A stretch of 64,000 nt of DNA. Origin: Singulisphaera sp. GP187. GTDB taxonomy: Bacteria; Planctomycetota; Phycisphaerae; Phycisphaerales; SM1A02. Shown here one piece after another: positions 8,008 through 17,378 of the stretch. Made by a program: the position numbers and the translations under genes. The first letter of the stretch is position 1, and each line of letters starts with the position of its first letter. The stretch spans positions 83,624 to 147,623 of the forward strand of contig CAMBOV010000004.1 in assembly GCA_945869475.1 (NCBI GenBank), given 5' to 3'. The notes under the pieces were generated by a model that was not told the origin of the DNA, made no database searches, and was given only the letters and a program-made list of their open reading frames with translations.

Positions 8008-9765
8008 ATGGAAGCGATTAAAGGCATTGGTGTCAGCTCCGGAATCGCCATAGGCAGAGCGCTTTTGCACTTCGAAGCTGAGGGCAGAACTTCTTTTCGG
8101 ACAACAGCTCACGACGATGTCGCAACCGAGGTTGCGAGGATGGAGCGCTCGCTCGAAGAAGCCAAGAGACAGATTCTGCAGATACGAAACAAAATGAGCC
8201 TCAGAGGGGGTGACGAAGCTGCGAAAATCTTCGATTTTCACCTTGAACTGCTCAGCGATCAGTCGCTGATTCAGCCAATTCGCGATGACATCCTGCGGGA
8301 GCGGGTCGTGGCCGAGTATGCGGTTGCAGAAAACTTTGACAAACTCGCCGCCCGCTTTCGCGAGATGGGATCAGAGATCTTCGCTCAAAAGGCTGCAGAC
8401 ATCAGCGATCTTCGCCGGCGGGTGCTCACCTGGTTGAGTGGTCGCGCGACCGACCGACTCGTCGGCGTGACTGGACCAGTGATCGTCATTGCCCATGAGC
8501 TCACGCCGAGCCAAACGGTTGAACTGCACCGAGCTCACATCGTTGCCTTCGCAACCGACGCCGGAGGGTTGACCGGTCACACATCGATCCTCGCACGAGC
8601 ACTCAGCATGCCAGCGGTGGTCGGCTGCACGAGGGTGACTTCGGATATCGAGGATGGCGACACCGTGATCGTGGACGGTGATGGCGGCGTCGTGATTGTG
8701 CGACCAGACGATGTGCTTCTCGCGCGCTATCAGTTACTTGCGCGTGAAGGACAGCAGCGGCAGCGCGAACTGCGAAGCGATGCGAGCCAACCCTCGGTCA
8801 CGCGCGATGGAATGCCGATCACTCTGCTTGGAAACATCGAGTTTCCAGAGGAAATTGATGCAGTTATTAAAAACGGAGGCTCTGGAGTTGGCCTCTACCG
8901 CACGGAATTCCTGTTCTTGATGAGCGATCTGCCACCGACCGAAGAGGATCAACTGGAGAGTTACTGTCGAGCGATCGAACTCGCTGCGGGTCGTCCACTG
9001 GTCATTCGAACCCTTGACCTCGGCGCAGATAAATACACACAGGGTCAACTCGCCGAAGCCGAACGCAATCCATTTCTTGGCCTGCGCAGTATTCGATTTT
9101 GCCTCGCGAATCAGGAGTTGTTCAAGACGCAATTGCGCGCCCTTCTGCGAGCGAGTGCGTTCGGTCCAATCAAGGTCATGTTGCCGCTCGTCACCCACGT
9201 CATGGAGTTACGGCAGACCCGAATGCTGCTCAACGACTTGGCTGAAGAGCTCGACGAGGCTGGTATCGCATTCGATCGCAATATTCCAATTGGAATCATG
9301 GTTGAGACTCCAGCCGCGGCTCTCATGTCGCGCACGTTCGCCCATGAGGCACGGTTCTTCTCGATCGGCACCAACGATCTGATCCAGTACACGCTGGCGG
9401 TCGACCGAGGCAATGAACGGGTGGCTGGGCTCTACAACGCGGCGAATCCCGCGGTGTTGATGCTCATCAAGAGCATCGTGCGAGCCGGCCGCCACGTCGG
9501 CATCGACGTGAGCGTCTGCGGCGAGATTGCCGGGCAACCCCTCTTCACCGCGTTGCTCCTTGGGATGGGAGTGCGTACACTCTCGATGTCGCCTGGACAG
9601 ATCCCCGCAGTGAAGCGGGTGGTTCGGGGGCTTGAGATCGAACACTGTGAGGCGCTCGCGAGGCGAGTCGGCTCGTTTGACTCAGACCGGCAAGTACTCG
9701 CGTGCTTGCGAGACGAACTTCGAAAGATCGACCCGGAAGCACTCGCAGGCTCAGAAGGCGGCTAG
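8008..9765 (+). CDS. ptsI: Phosphoenolpyruvate-protein phosphotransferase (PTS enzyme I)
   Basis: A 585-residue enzyme I, normal family length. It transfers phosphate from PEP to HPr. The phospho-histidine motif is GGLTGHTSILARALSMPAVVG near residues 186-206, and the PEP-binding barrel holds GVGLYRTEFLF, the metal-binding segment around SIGTNDLIQYTLAVDRGN and the catalytic Cys in DVSVCGEIAG. GGAAG upstream supports ATG 8008. No HPr, HPr kinase or EII gene is nearby. In bacteria with few sugar permeases enzyme I often serves regulation rather than transport; whether that is so here cannot be seen. Confidence 0.95.
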   Translation: MEAIKGIGVSSGIAIGRALLHFEAEGRTSFRTTAHDDVATEVARMERSLEEAKRQILQIRNKMSLRGGDEAAKIFDFHLELLSDQSLIQPIRDDILRERVVAEYAVAENFDKLAARFREMGSEIFAQKAADISDLRRRVLTWLSGRATDRLVGVTGPVIVIAHELTPSQTVELHRAHIVAFATDAGGLTGHTSILARALSMPAVVGCTRVTSDIEDGDTVIVDGDGGVVIVRPDDVLLARYQLLAREGQQRQRELRSDASQPSVTRDGMPITLLGNIEFPEEIDAVIKNGGSGVGLYRTEFLFLMSDLPPTEEDQLESYCRAIELAAGRPLVIRTLDLGADKYTQGQLAEAERNPFLGLRSIRFCLANQELFKTQLRALLRASAFGPIKVMLPLVTHVMELRQTRMLLNDLAEELDEAGIAFDRNIPIGIMVETPAAALMSRTFAHEARFFSIGTNDLIQYTLAVDRGNERVAGLYNAANPAVLMLIKSIVRAGRHVGIDVSVCGEIAGQPLFTALLLGMGVRTLSMSPGQIPAVKRVVRGLEIEHCEALARRVGSFDSDRQVLACLRDELRKIDPEALAGSEGG

Positions 9766-10042
9766 TGCAAGACACAGAAAGAACTCTCAAACAAATGCAT
9801 GACTGAGAACGGGAAGGACCCGCGAATCGCCGCACGTGAATTACGTCGCCGCGCTTCGGACCTGCGGACCCCCATCAGCATGCCGACGGAACAGACACGA
9901 TGAAGTTTCAACAACTACCGCTTCATTCGACCTTGTTGGTCGACTGCACCACGACTGCGCGTCCTTGCACGCGCAGTTGTGTCGAAGCTCATCGATGCGC
10001 GTTCCGTCATTACGCGCCGCACGAATGCGGCAGGATGACCAC
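9766..10042 (+). promoter_or_regulatory. Long leader of the RNase E/G gene with a 13-bp hairpin
   Basis: The 277 bases between ptsI and the RNase gene show no supported ORF. At 9950-9981 an inverted repeat forms a 13-bp stem (CACGACTGCGCGT / ACGCGCAGTTGTG, one G-U pair) with a six-base loop CCTTGC; a smaller GACC/GGTC hairpin lies just upstream at about 9929-9941. Neither is followed by a T-run, so this is not a typical terminator. In E. coli the rne leader hairpins mediate RNase E autoregulation; the same role here is inference. Confidence 0.5.
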
Positions 10043-13000
10043 GTGCCACAAGACAACACACCGATAAACGAAGACGCCGATGAGCGTTTCAAGAGCGACG
10101 CAGAGACTGACACTCCGGGCGACGCGTCCGGCGGGACCACGGGCGACAACGCCGTCGAAATCCCCGCTGACGCCCAGACTGAAGCCCCGATAAATATTGA
10201 CGACTATGCCGACGAGGCACACGAACGCGCCGTCGAGCAGGAGCGCGCACGTGAACTCGAAGAACTCGACACCCCTGCGCTCAACGACGACTCTGAGAGC
10301 GACACGAGCGATGAATCGACCGATTGCGCAAACTCGGACGATGTGCGAGATGCCATGGACGCAACTGCCTCGACACGCGAAGAGTCGCTGAGCGATGAAA
10401 GTGTTCCTGGTGCGAATGGGGAGTCTGACGCAGACGCTCCTGCGCTGCCAGTAGGCGACGCAGTCGCAACTCCAAAGCCGCGTTCACGGGCACGCGCAAA
10501 GGCGTTGCCCGCACGAACGGTGCAACTCGTTGTCAACGACGAGCCTGGCGACGAGTGCCGTATTGCGATCCTCGCAGATGGTCGTCTCGATTCCTACTTC
10601 TCTGAGCGCGAGGCAACCGCCACAAACGTCGGGAGCATCTACAAGGGTCGCGTCATGAACATCGAAGGGGCGATCCAAGCTGCCTTCATCGACTTCGGTT
10701 CTGGGCAGAATGGATTTCTGCACATCAGCGACTTGCACCCGAAGTATTTCCCGGGCGAAGAACGCACAGAGCAGGTCGGCAAGAAGATCGCACGCAGCGA
10801 GCGTCCACTGATTCAACAAGCGCTTCGCAAGGGGCAAGAAATTCTCGTGCAGGTCATCAAAGAAGGTCTTGGATCGAAGGGCCCGACACTGACGAGTTAC
10901 CTCAGTCTGCCGGGCCGACTCTTGGTGATGATGCCCGACATGGACCGCGTGGGGGTCTCGCGACGAGTCGAAGATGAAGATCAGCGCCGCGAGATGCGCC
11001 GCATTCTTGACTCACTCGAATTGCCAAGTGGCTTTGGATTCATTCTGCGCACCGCGGGCTTCGACAGCACCAAGACCGAACTGCAGCGCGACGCCGCGTA
11101 TCTGCAGCGACTCTGGGATGCGATGGAAAAACGAAGTTCAAAGACTGGAGCTCCGTGCGAGCTCTACACCGAGAGCGACGTGCTCGTGCGCACCCTGCGC
11201 GATCAAGTTGACTCGACGGTCGAGTCAATCACCGTTGACAGTCCAGGCGCATTCGAACGTGCAAAGATGTTCCTCGATGTGATCGCCCCCAAGAGTTCGG
11301 GCACGGTTCAGTACTACAACGGCAAGGTTCCGGTGTTTGAGGCCTTCGGAATCGAACGACAGATTGACGAGATTCACTCGCGTGTTGTGCCACTTCCATC
11401 GGGAGGCGCACTCGTCTTTGACCAAACCGAAGCACTCGTTGCCATCGACGTCAACAGCGGACGCAGCCGCAGCGCCCGCGACTCTGAAACGAACGCCTTT
11501 CAAACAAATCGCGAAGCGATCGAGGAAGTCTGCCGGCAGCTGCGCCTGCGCGACCTCGGCGGTCTGATTGTGGTCGATTGCATCGACATGCGATTCATAA
11601 AGCATCGCCGTGAGATCGAAGAACGGTTGACCGCCCTTCTCAAAATCGATCGCGCGAAGAGCTCGTTCGCGCCGATCAGCGAATTCGGCATCATCGAGAT
11701 GACGCGACAGCGCATGCGGCCGAGTCTTCGAAAGATGCACTACGCCGATTGCACCCATTGCACCGGGAGCGGCGAGATTCGCGTTTCAGGCGCGGTGGCC
11801 GCCGATGCGATGCGTCGGATTGCGCTCCTGTTCAGTTACAACAATGTGCAGCGCGTCGAGCTTGTCTGTTCGGTGCGGGTTGCTGGCGAGTTGCTGTCCA
11901 ACCGTCGACGAGCGATGCACGAACTCGAAGAGCGGGCATCCAAGCGAATTGATGTGCGAATCAGCGAGGCGTTTGCTGCTGACCGCATCGAATTCTACGC
12001 CTACGACGAGCAAAACTCGGACCTTGAGCTCGATCGATTGCCAGCGGCACCCCGTCCTGGGAAGGCAGCGCTGCACGACGAACTCCCTGAAGAAGAGATC
12101 GCTGAACTCTCGCCCGCAGAGGTGTTGGCGCGCCGCCGTCGACGCAAGCGGCGTCCTGCCCCTGCCGATGCGACTGCGATCGCACTCGCTGGAGGGTTTG
12201 AAGATCTTCCGGATGTTTCAGACGATGAGTTGTCTGTTCGCGAATCGCTCGCAGAGGCGACCCGCTCGGATGAATCAGCAATAGGCGATCGTGCGCAACG
12301 CGGGGGTGAGCGCGGCAGTGATCGCGGCGGTCAACGCGGCGGTCGACGACAGCGCGGAGGACGAGGCGGCGAACAACCAGCTCGCGAGGCGCGCCCACAG
12401 GGCGGACGGCCATCGTCTGCGCAAGAGAGCCAGCCACGTGCAGCGCAGAACAAGAACCCCGCTGCGGGCGAGCGATCGAATCGCGATCAACCATCGACCC
12501 GTCGGCGACGAGGTCGCGGCCGTCGCGGGATTGATTCGATCTTCGACATGGTCGAGGAGAAGGCTGCGTTCGAAACCAGCCGTGTTGCAGCGATCCTGCA
12601 GACCTCGGTTGAAGAGCTCATCGAACGGTTGCGAGGTGATGCTGACGCTGAGATTGCCGCACTCTTGAATGCGACGACGACGATGCTTCCACCCGAATTG
12701 ATCGCGCGTGCGCAAACGCTGTATCCACAGATCGCTGGGAATCCTGTTCAAGATGTCGCCGCACAGCCCGAGGCGGGCAACAGCAACGATGGCGAGCCTG
12801 ACAACCAAGGTGGGCAACGCGGGCAGACTGGTCAAGGTGGTCGTGGAGATCAAGGTGGTCGTGGAGATCAAGGTGGTCGCGGCGGTCGCGGCCGACGGGG
12901 CAGCCGACGTGGACGCGGCGGTAACGATCGCGGTCCGCGCGATGGCGATGATCGCGGCGGCGCACCACGCAACGATTCTGCTCGAGCCAGCGGATCATCG

Positions 13001-13237
13001 ACCGCACAGGAGAGTGCGCAACCAACGGGTGACTCGCGCGCTGCGTCGGCGCGACCCGCGCGAGAGTCAACACCCGCACCTTCAGCGCCTCCTGCGACTC
13101 AGCCGTCAACTCCACCCGCGCCTTCAGCAGGCGAGTCTGCCGCACCAGCGAAACCAAAGCGTCGATCACTCTACGGAGCGGCCGTGCGTTTGCTCTCATC
13201 GCTCGAACGCACGAAAGCGAAAGGACGTCCTGAGTAA
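10043..13237 (+). CDS. rne: Ribonuclease E/G family endoribonuclease with RGG-rich tail
   Basis: About 1064 residues. An acidic, disordered N-terminal region (first ~160) is followed by the RNase E/G catalytic region: S1 domain (GSIYKGRVMNIEGAIQAAFIDFG, then LHISDLHPKYF), RNase H-like and DNase I-like parts with the metal-binding aspartates in VAIDVNSGRS and VVDCIDMR, and a Cys pair CTHCTGSGE matching the zinc-link. The C-terminal ~370 residues are low complexity with two RGG-rich blocks flanking a predicted helical segment (about 12535-12730), then a Pro/Ala-rich end. Such tails bind RNA and scaffold degradosomes. The start is uncertain: GTG 10043 has AGGA upstream, ATG 10025 and more distal starts are possible. 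Confidence 0.9.
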   Translation: MPQDNTPINEDADERFKSDAETDTPGDASGGTTGDNAVEIPADAQTEAPINIDDYADEAHERAVEQERARELEELDTPALNDDSESDTSDESTDCANSDDVRDAMDATASTREESLSDESVPGANGESDADAPALPVGDAVATPKPRSRARAKALPARTVQLVVNDEPGDECRIAILADGRLDSYFSEREATATNVGSIYKGRVMNIEGAIQAAFIDFGSGQNGFLHISDLHPKYFPGEERTEQVGKKIARSERPLIQQALRKGQEILVQVIKEGLGSKGPTLTSYLSLPGRLLVMMPDMDRVGVSRRVEDEDQRREMRRILDSLELPSGFGFILRTAGFDSTKTELQRDAAYLQRLWDAMEKRSSKTGAPCELYTESDVLVRTLRDQVDSTVESITVDSPGAFERAKMFLDVIAPKSSGTVQYYNGKVPVFEAFGIERQIDEIHSRVVPLPSGGALVFDQTEALVAIDVNSGRSRSARDSETNAFQTNREAIEEVCRQLRLRDLGGLIVVDCIDMRFIKHRREIEERLTALLKIDRAKSSFAPISEFGIIEMTRQRMRPSLRKMHYADCTHCTGSGEIRVSGAVAADAMRRIALLFSYNNVQRVELVCSVRVAGELLSNRRRAMHELEERASKRIDVRISEAFAADRIEFYAYDEQNSDLELDRLPAAPRPGKAALHDELPEEEIAELSPAEVLARRRRRKRRPAPADATAIALAGGFEDLPDVSDDELSVRESLAEATRSDESAIGDRAQRGGERGSDRGGQRGGRRQRGGRGGEQPAREARPQGGRPSSAQESQPRAAQNKNPAAGERSNRDQPSTRRRRGRGRRGIDSIFDMVEEKAAFETSRVAAILQTSVEELIERLRGDADAEIAALLNATTTMLPPELIARAQTLYPQIAGNPVQDVAAQPEAGNSNDGEPDNQGGQRGQTGQGGRGDQGGRGDQGGRGGRGRRGSRRGRGGNDRGPRDGDDRGGAPRNDSARASGSSTAQESAQPTGDSRAASARPARESTPAPSAPPATQPSTPPAPSAGESAAPAKPKRRSLYGAAVRLLSSLERTKAKGRPE
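12833..12886 (+). repeat. 18-bp in-frame repeat encoding QGGRGD
   Basis: Two exact copies and a partial third copy of CAAGGTGGTCGTGGAGAT lie inside the RNase E/G gene. They encode QGGRGD units in its second RGG block. Because the unit is a multiple of three bases, copy-number change would preserve the frame. Confidence 0.85.
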
Positions 13238-13257
13238 TCGCGCGGTTCGACGTAGCT

Positions 13258-14463
13258 ATGAACACGCAGCGCAGGCTCTTCATCCTCGGATCGACCGGAT
13301 CGATCGGCGAGAACACACTCGAAGTTGTGCGCCATCTGCGCAGTGAGGGGACGATCAACTTCACGATCGTCGGAGTTGCCGCTGGATCAAACGTCGATCT
13401 CTTGGCCAAGCAAGTCGAGGAGTTTCGACCAACTGCGGTGGCAATCGCTGATGGCGAGACGGCACGTGCGTGGCCCGGTCCAACGTCATGTGAACTCTTT
13501 TCGGGCGCGAATTCTGCGCTCGAACTTATCAAGTCGCACGCACGCCGCGGCGATTTGGTGATGGGAGCGATGGTTGGCGCCGCGGGAATCCCTCCCATCT
13601 TGGCGGCGATCGAAGCGGGATGCGACATCGCGCTCGCCAACAAAGAGACACTCGTCGCCGCCGGCGAGATCGTGACGCGCGCCGCACAACGCGCAGGAGT
13701 CTCGATCATTCCAGTCGATAGCGAACACAGCGCAATTTTTCAGTGCATGCGTGCAGGATCGTCTGCGAGTGAAGTTCAGCGAATCGTGCTGACCGCGAGC
13801 GGTGGACCCTTTCGCCGAACTCCCAAGGACGTGATGGACCGCGCCGTCCTCGCAGACGCGCTCAACCATCCGACGTGGACGATGGGTCGCAAAGTCACGA
13901 TCGATAGCGCGTCGATGATGAACAAGGCGCTTGAGATTATTGAGGCGCACTGGCTCTTCGATCTTCCTGCTGAGCGCATTGACGCAATCATTCATCCCCA
14001 GTCGATCGTGCACTCGTTCGTTGAATTCGTCGACGGAAGTGTGGTGGCGCAGCTCTCGCCTCCCGACATGCGGCTGCCGATACAGCTCGCACTAACCTGG
14101 CCGCAGCGCGGTCCACGCTGCGCTAAGGCGCTCGACTGGACGGCCCTGCGCTCACTCGAGTTTGAACCAATCGATTTCGATCGATTTCCTGCCGTCCAAC
14201 TCGCGTGGCGGGTGATTCGCGCGGGCGGAACATCCGGCGCGATTTTCAATGCCGCCAATGAAGCGGCGGTCGAAGCGTTCATCACTGGATCGATTCGCTT
14301 CGGAGAGATCAGCACGCTCGTGTTGGGTGCCCTCGATGCAATTGCACCGATTGCCGTCGAATCGCTCTCATCGGTCTCGCGCGCGGATGCAAGTGCTCGG
14401 GCATGGGTGCAGGCAGAAGTGAATCGAACGCACGCTGCGAGCCAACATTCCGCCGTGCGATAG
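13258..14463 (+). CDS. dxr: 1-deoxy-D-xylulose 5-phosphate reductoisomerase
   Basis: A 401-residue Dxr/IspC, the first committed step of the MEP isoprenoid pathway, converting DXP to 2-C-methyl-D-erythritol 4-phosphate with NADPH. The N-terminal nucleotide-binding motif is GSTGSIGENTLEVV; the catalytic region holds LANKETLVAAGE, VDSEHSAIFQCM and ALEIIEAHWLF. It is followed 50 bp downstream by the RseP-type protease gene, an adjacency seen in many bacteria. The product feeds the polyprenyl diphosphate synthase encoded at 46740-47732. Confidence 0.96.
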   Translation: MNTQRRLFILGSTGSIGENTLEVVRHLRSEGTINFTIVGVAAGSNVDLLAKQVEEFRPTAVAIADGETARAWPGPTSCELFSGANSALELIKSHARRGDLVMGAMVGAAGIPPILAAIEAGCDIALANKETLVAAGEIVTRAAQRAGVSIIPVDSEHSAIFQCMRAGSSASEVQRIVLTASGGPFRRTPKDVMDRAVLADALNHPTWTMGRKVTIDSASMMNKALEIIEAHWLFDLPAERIDAIIHPQSIVHSFVEFVDGSVVAQLSPPDMRLPIQLALTWPQRGPRCAKALDWTALRSLEFEPIDFDRFPAVQLAWRVIRAGGTSGAIFNAANEAAVEAFITGSIRFGEISTLVLGALDAIAPIAVESLSSVSRADASARAWVQAEVNRTHAASQHSAVR

Positions 14464-14513
14464 CTGAGCATCCCTGCTCATTGTTCGCCGCTCTCGCCTA
14501 CGCTTGGTTGACG

Positions 14514-16649
14514 ATGGAACTTCTCGGAAACGGCGTAAACATTGTGCTCGTACTCATCGGATTTGGGCTGCTCGTTGCGGTGCATGAGTTTGGACACTTC
14601 ATCGCCGCGAAGTGGGCGGGCGTTCGTGTGGACAGTTTCGCCGTCGGCATGGGACCCGTGCTCGTCTCCTATCGCACGGGCGTTGGAGTGCGACTCGGAT
14701 CGACCGAGCCGCTCATCCTCAAGCAGACTGGAAAGCGCACGATCGAACTCTCGGACAGCGAGATGGAACGCCTGAATCTCGGAGAGACTGAGTACTCACT
14801 TCGCGCCCTGCCTCTTGGTGGATTCGTGCGCATGCTCGGACAAGATGACCTGCATCCAACTGCCGCGAGTTCGGACGCACGGTCGTACAACAAAGTGCCT
14901 GTGTGGAAAAGGATGATCATCGTGAGTGGAGGCGTCACGCTCAACATTGCGATGGCCATCCTGCTCTTCGTCATTTCGTTCATGGTGGGTGTGCGTTTCG
15001 AAGCCCCAGTCGTAGGCGCAGTCGTTCCAACAGCTGCGGCAGCCGTCGCTGGGATTCAAGCGGGCGATCTCGTCGTCGCGATCGATGGGACACCCGTATC
15101 GACCTTTGCAGATTTGCAGATTGCCGCGGCGATGGCCAAACCTTCAGAGCCACTGCATGTGACTGTTGAGCGAACGGTCGCAGGCTCGAAAAAGCAGATC
15201 ACGCTTGATGTCACCGCGCGACAAGATGCGCTCGCTGGAGTGATGTCGATCGGCATCGCGCCGGCGGCGAGCACCCGGCTCGTTGACGACAATGAAGCGC
15301 TTCCGTTCTTGTTCGGAGCCTTGACGCGCGCTGGTTTCTGGAACCACGCGCCCGACGGGATGCCCAGCGATCACGCGTGGGGAATTCAAGGGGAATCTGC
15401 GACGCGCGAGACGTTTGCGCAGAGCTTTCACGGCGGCACCCTGCTGGCAGTGAACCGCAGTGCTGCCACCACCTACGACGCACTCGATCGAGCCGCGCGA
15501 TCATCCTCTGGGCAACCGATCACGACGCGATGGAACTTTCCATCACAGGGCGAGGTGGATATTGCCGTGGAGTGTGCGCCGATCTGGCAGGTCTTGGAGC
15601 ACACGAACAAACCAGCGACGGCCACGATTGATTACGAACCTGGATTGCTCGGCATCTCCCCTCTCGTGCGCATCGGTCGCGTGCTCGAGAGTTCGCCTGC
15701 GAAGGGTTCGCTTCAAGATGGTGACGTCATCCTTCGCGCGGGGGAACTCGCCGGACCGCGACAAATGGAATTTCGCATCGAACTTTCAAAGCACGCGGGT
15801 CGAGAGATCGCCATGCGCGTGCTGCGCGACGGAGTCGAAGTCGAAACAGCGCCGAGAGTCGGTCGCGACGGAAAACTCGGCGTCGAGGTCGGTTTCGCGT
15901 GGGAGACGCCACTCATCGCGCAACCATTTGCGGTGACCGGCGCCGCTCCCGGAGTCGCAACGGCGGTCGCTCCACTCGACCTCATGCCGCTGACGCGCAT
16001 CGATTCAGTCAATGGTCACTCGATTGGCACGTGGACCGACTTCTTTCGCGCAACGATGAACTTCGTCAGTGAAACGCCTGCGTCAAGCGATCTCGTCGTC
16101 GTGTTCACTCCGCCCACACCATCGGCGCGAGCTGAGTCTTCGACCATCCTCGTTGACGCCGTGCAACGACAGCAGCTCGCGACACTCGGATGGCGATCGG
16201 CACTCGGGCCAGAGTGGTTTTCTCCTGCAGAAGTCGTGCTCACGGCGGGGGGCGATCCACTGAAAGCGATTGGGATGGGCTTCACCGAGACCAAGAAGAT
16301 GGTGCTGCTGACCTACCTCACACTCGATCGACTTTTTCGCGGCACCGTTGGCGTCTCGCAGTTGCGCGGTCCCGTTGGAATCGTGCACATCGGCACGCGT
16401 GTCGCCGATCGTGGAACGACCTACCTGCTCTTCTTTCTCGCGATGATCAGTGTCAATCTCGCGGTGGTTAACTTCTTGCCCATTCCCATCGCCGACGGCG
16501 GACTCATGGTCTTTCTGATCTACGAAAAACTGCGCGGTCGACCACCAAGCCCATCCTTTCAGAATGGTGCGATGGTCGCAGGACTCGTGCTCGTTGGATT
16601 GCTCTTCGCTGTGACGTTTTACAACGATGTCATGCGGCTGGTGAGCTAG
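14514..16649 (+). CDS. rseP: RIP metalloprotease RseP, enlarged form
   Basis: A site-2 protease family member of 711 residues, much larger than the ~450 of E. coli RseP. The zinc motif HEFGH lies at residues 24-28 in the first membrane helix, and the second metal motif is NFLPIPIADGG near the C-terminus, in a helix after SVNLAVV. Between them are PDZ-like domains (AGIQAGDLVVAIDGTPV and SPAKGSLQDGDVILRAGE) plus extra soluble sequence. Such proteases cleave membrane anchors of anti-sigma factors; the RskA-like anti-sigma at the window start is a possible but unproven substrate. The frame opens at 14403, inside dxr, but homology begins at 14514. Confidence 0.92.
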   Translation: MELLGNGVNIVLVLIGFGLLVAVHEFGHFIAAKWAGVRVDSFAVGMGPVLVSYRTGVGVRLGSTEPLILKQTGKRTIELSDSEMERLNLGETEYSLRALPLGGFVRMLGQDDLHPTAASSDARSYNKVPVWKRMIIVSGGVTLNIAMAILLFVISFMVGVRFEAPVVGAVVPTAAAAVAGIQAGDLVVAIDGTPVSTFADLQIAAAMAKPSEPLHVTVERTVAGSKKQITLDVTARQDALAGVMSIGIAPAASTRLVDDNEALPFLFGALTRAGFWNHAPDGMPSDHAWGIQGESATRETFAQSFHGGTLLAVNRSAATTYDALDRAARSSSGQPITTRWNFPSQGEVDIAVECAPIWQVLEHTNKPATATIDYEPGLLGISPLVRIGRVLESSPAKGSLQDGDVILRAGELAGPRQMEFRIELSKHAGREIAMRVLRDGVEVETAPRVGRDGKLGVEVGFAWETPLIAQPFAVTGAAPGVATAVAPLDLMPLTRIDSVNGHSIGTWTDFFRATMNFVSETPASSDLVVVFTPPTPSARAESSTILVDAVQRQQLATLGWRSALGPEWFSPAEVVLTAGGDPLKAIGMGFTETKKMVLLTYLTLDRLFRGTVGVSQLRGPVGIVHIGTRVADRGTTYLLFFLAMISVNLAVVNFLPIPIADGGLMVFLIYEKLRGRPPSPSFQNGAMVAGLVLVGLLFAVTFYNDVMRLVS

Positions 16650-16664
16650 TCGAGCGCACACGCG

Positions 16665-17369
16665 ATGCACTCGCCCGTCACGATCATCACAGGCGCCGGA
16701 AGCGGCATCGGACGCGCACTTGCAGAGTTGCTCGCAATTCGCGGACACCGACTCGCGCTCGCCGGACGCCGGCACACTGCACTCCTCGAGACCGCCGCGC
16801 TCTGCGGTGGATCACCAGGTGTGCTCGTTCACAGTGTCGATCTCAGCGACGACACATCGGCGAGTGCACTCGTTGCAGCGGTCACAGCGAGATTCGGACG
16901 TATCGACAATCTCGTGAATTGCGCGGGAATCGCACCGATGGCTCTCATCGGAGCGACGACCGAGCGCCACCTGCGCGAGTGCTTTGGCGTCAACGCGATC
17001 GGACCAGCTGCGCTCATCATCCGTTGCTGGCCGCACTTCACCGCGCAACGATCTGGTCGTATCGTGAATGTTTCATCACTCGCGACGAGCGATCCATTTG
17101 CTGGATTCCTGGCCTACGCGGCATCGAAGAGCGCGCTCGACTCGCTCACACGCAGTGCCGACAAAGAGGGTGCCCCGCTCGGCATCAAAGCGTTCTCGAT
17201 CAATCTCGGATGCGTCGAGACTGAACTCTTGCGGTCGTTCGCAGATGAAGCGCTCGTCGCAAAGTCGCGCACACTTTCGCCGGCGAGCGTCGCGCAGACG
17301 TTGGGCGAATATCTCGAGGGATCGCATGACTCAGCGCACGGCATGTGCATCGCACTGCCGAGTCCATAG
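16665..17369 (+). CDS. Short-chain dehydrogenase/reductase
   Basis: A 234-residue classical SDR. It has the TGAGSGIGRA nucleotide-binding motif at residues ~10-19, NCAGIA in the NAG position, the catalytic Ser in VNVSSLA and YAASKSA for the Tyr-x-x-x-Lys pair. The presence of RR after the second strand (LAGRR) suggests NADP(H) preference. The substrate cannot be told. It follows rseP by 15 bp and converges on smpB, with a perfect 14-bp palindrome CACCGTCGACGGTG close to the smpB stop. Confidence 0.85.
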   Translation: MHSPVTIITGAGSGIGRALAELLAIRGHRLALAGRRHTALLETAALCGGSPGVLVHSVDLSDDTSASALVAAVTARFGRIDNLVNCAGIAPMALIGATTERHLRECFGVNAIGPAALIIRCWPHFTAQRSGRIVNVSSLATSDPFAGFLAYAASKSALDSLTRSADKEGAPLGIKAFSINLGCVETELLRSFADEALVAKSRTLSPASVAQTLGEYLEGSHDSAHGMCIALPSP

Positions 17370-17378
17370 TCGTTCGCG

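Noticed and set aside
9836..10042. Long N-terminal extension of the RNase E/G protein
   Set aside because: The first ~69 residues are Cys/Arg-rich and cover a strong hairpin; a GTG with a ribosome site lies at 10043.
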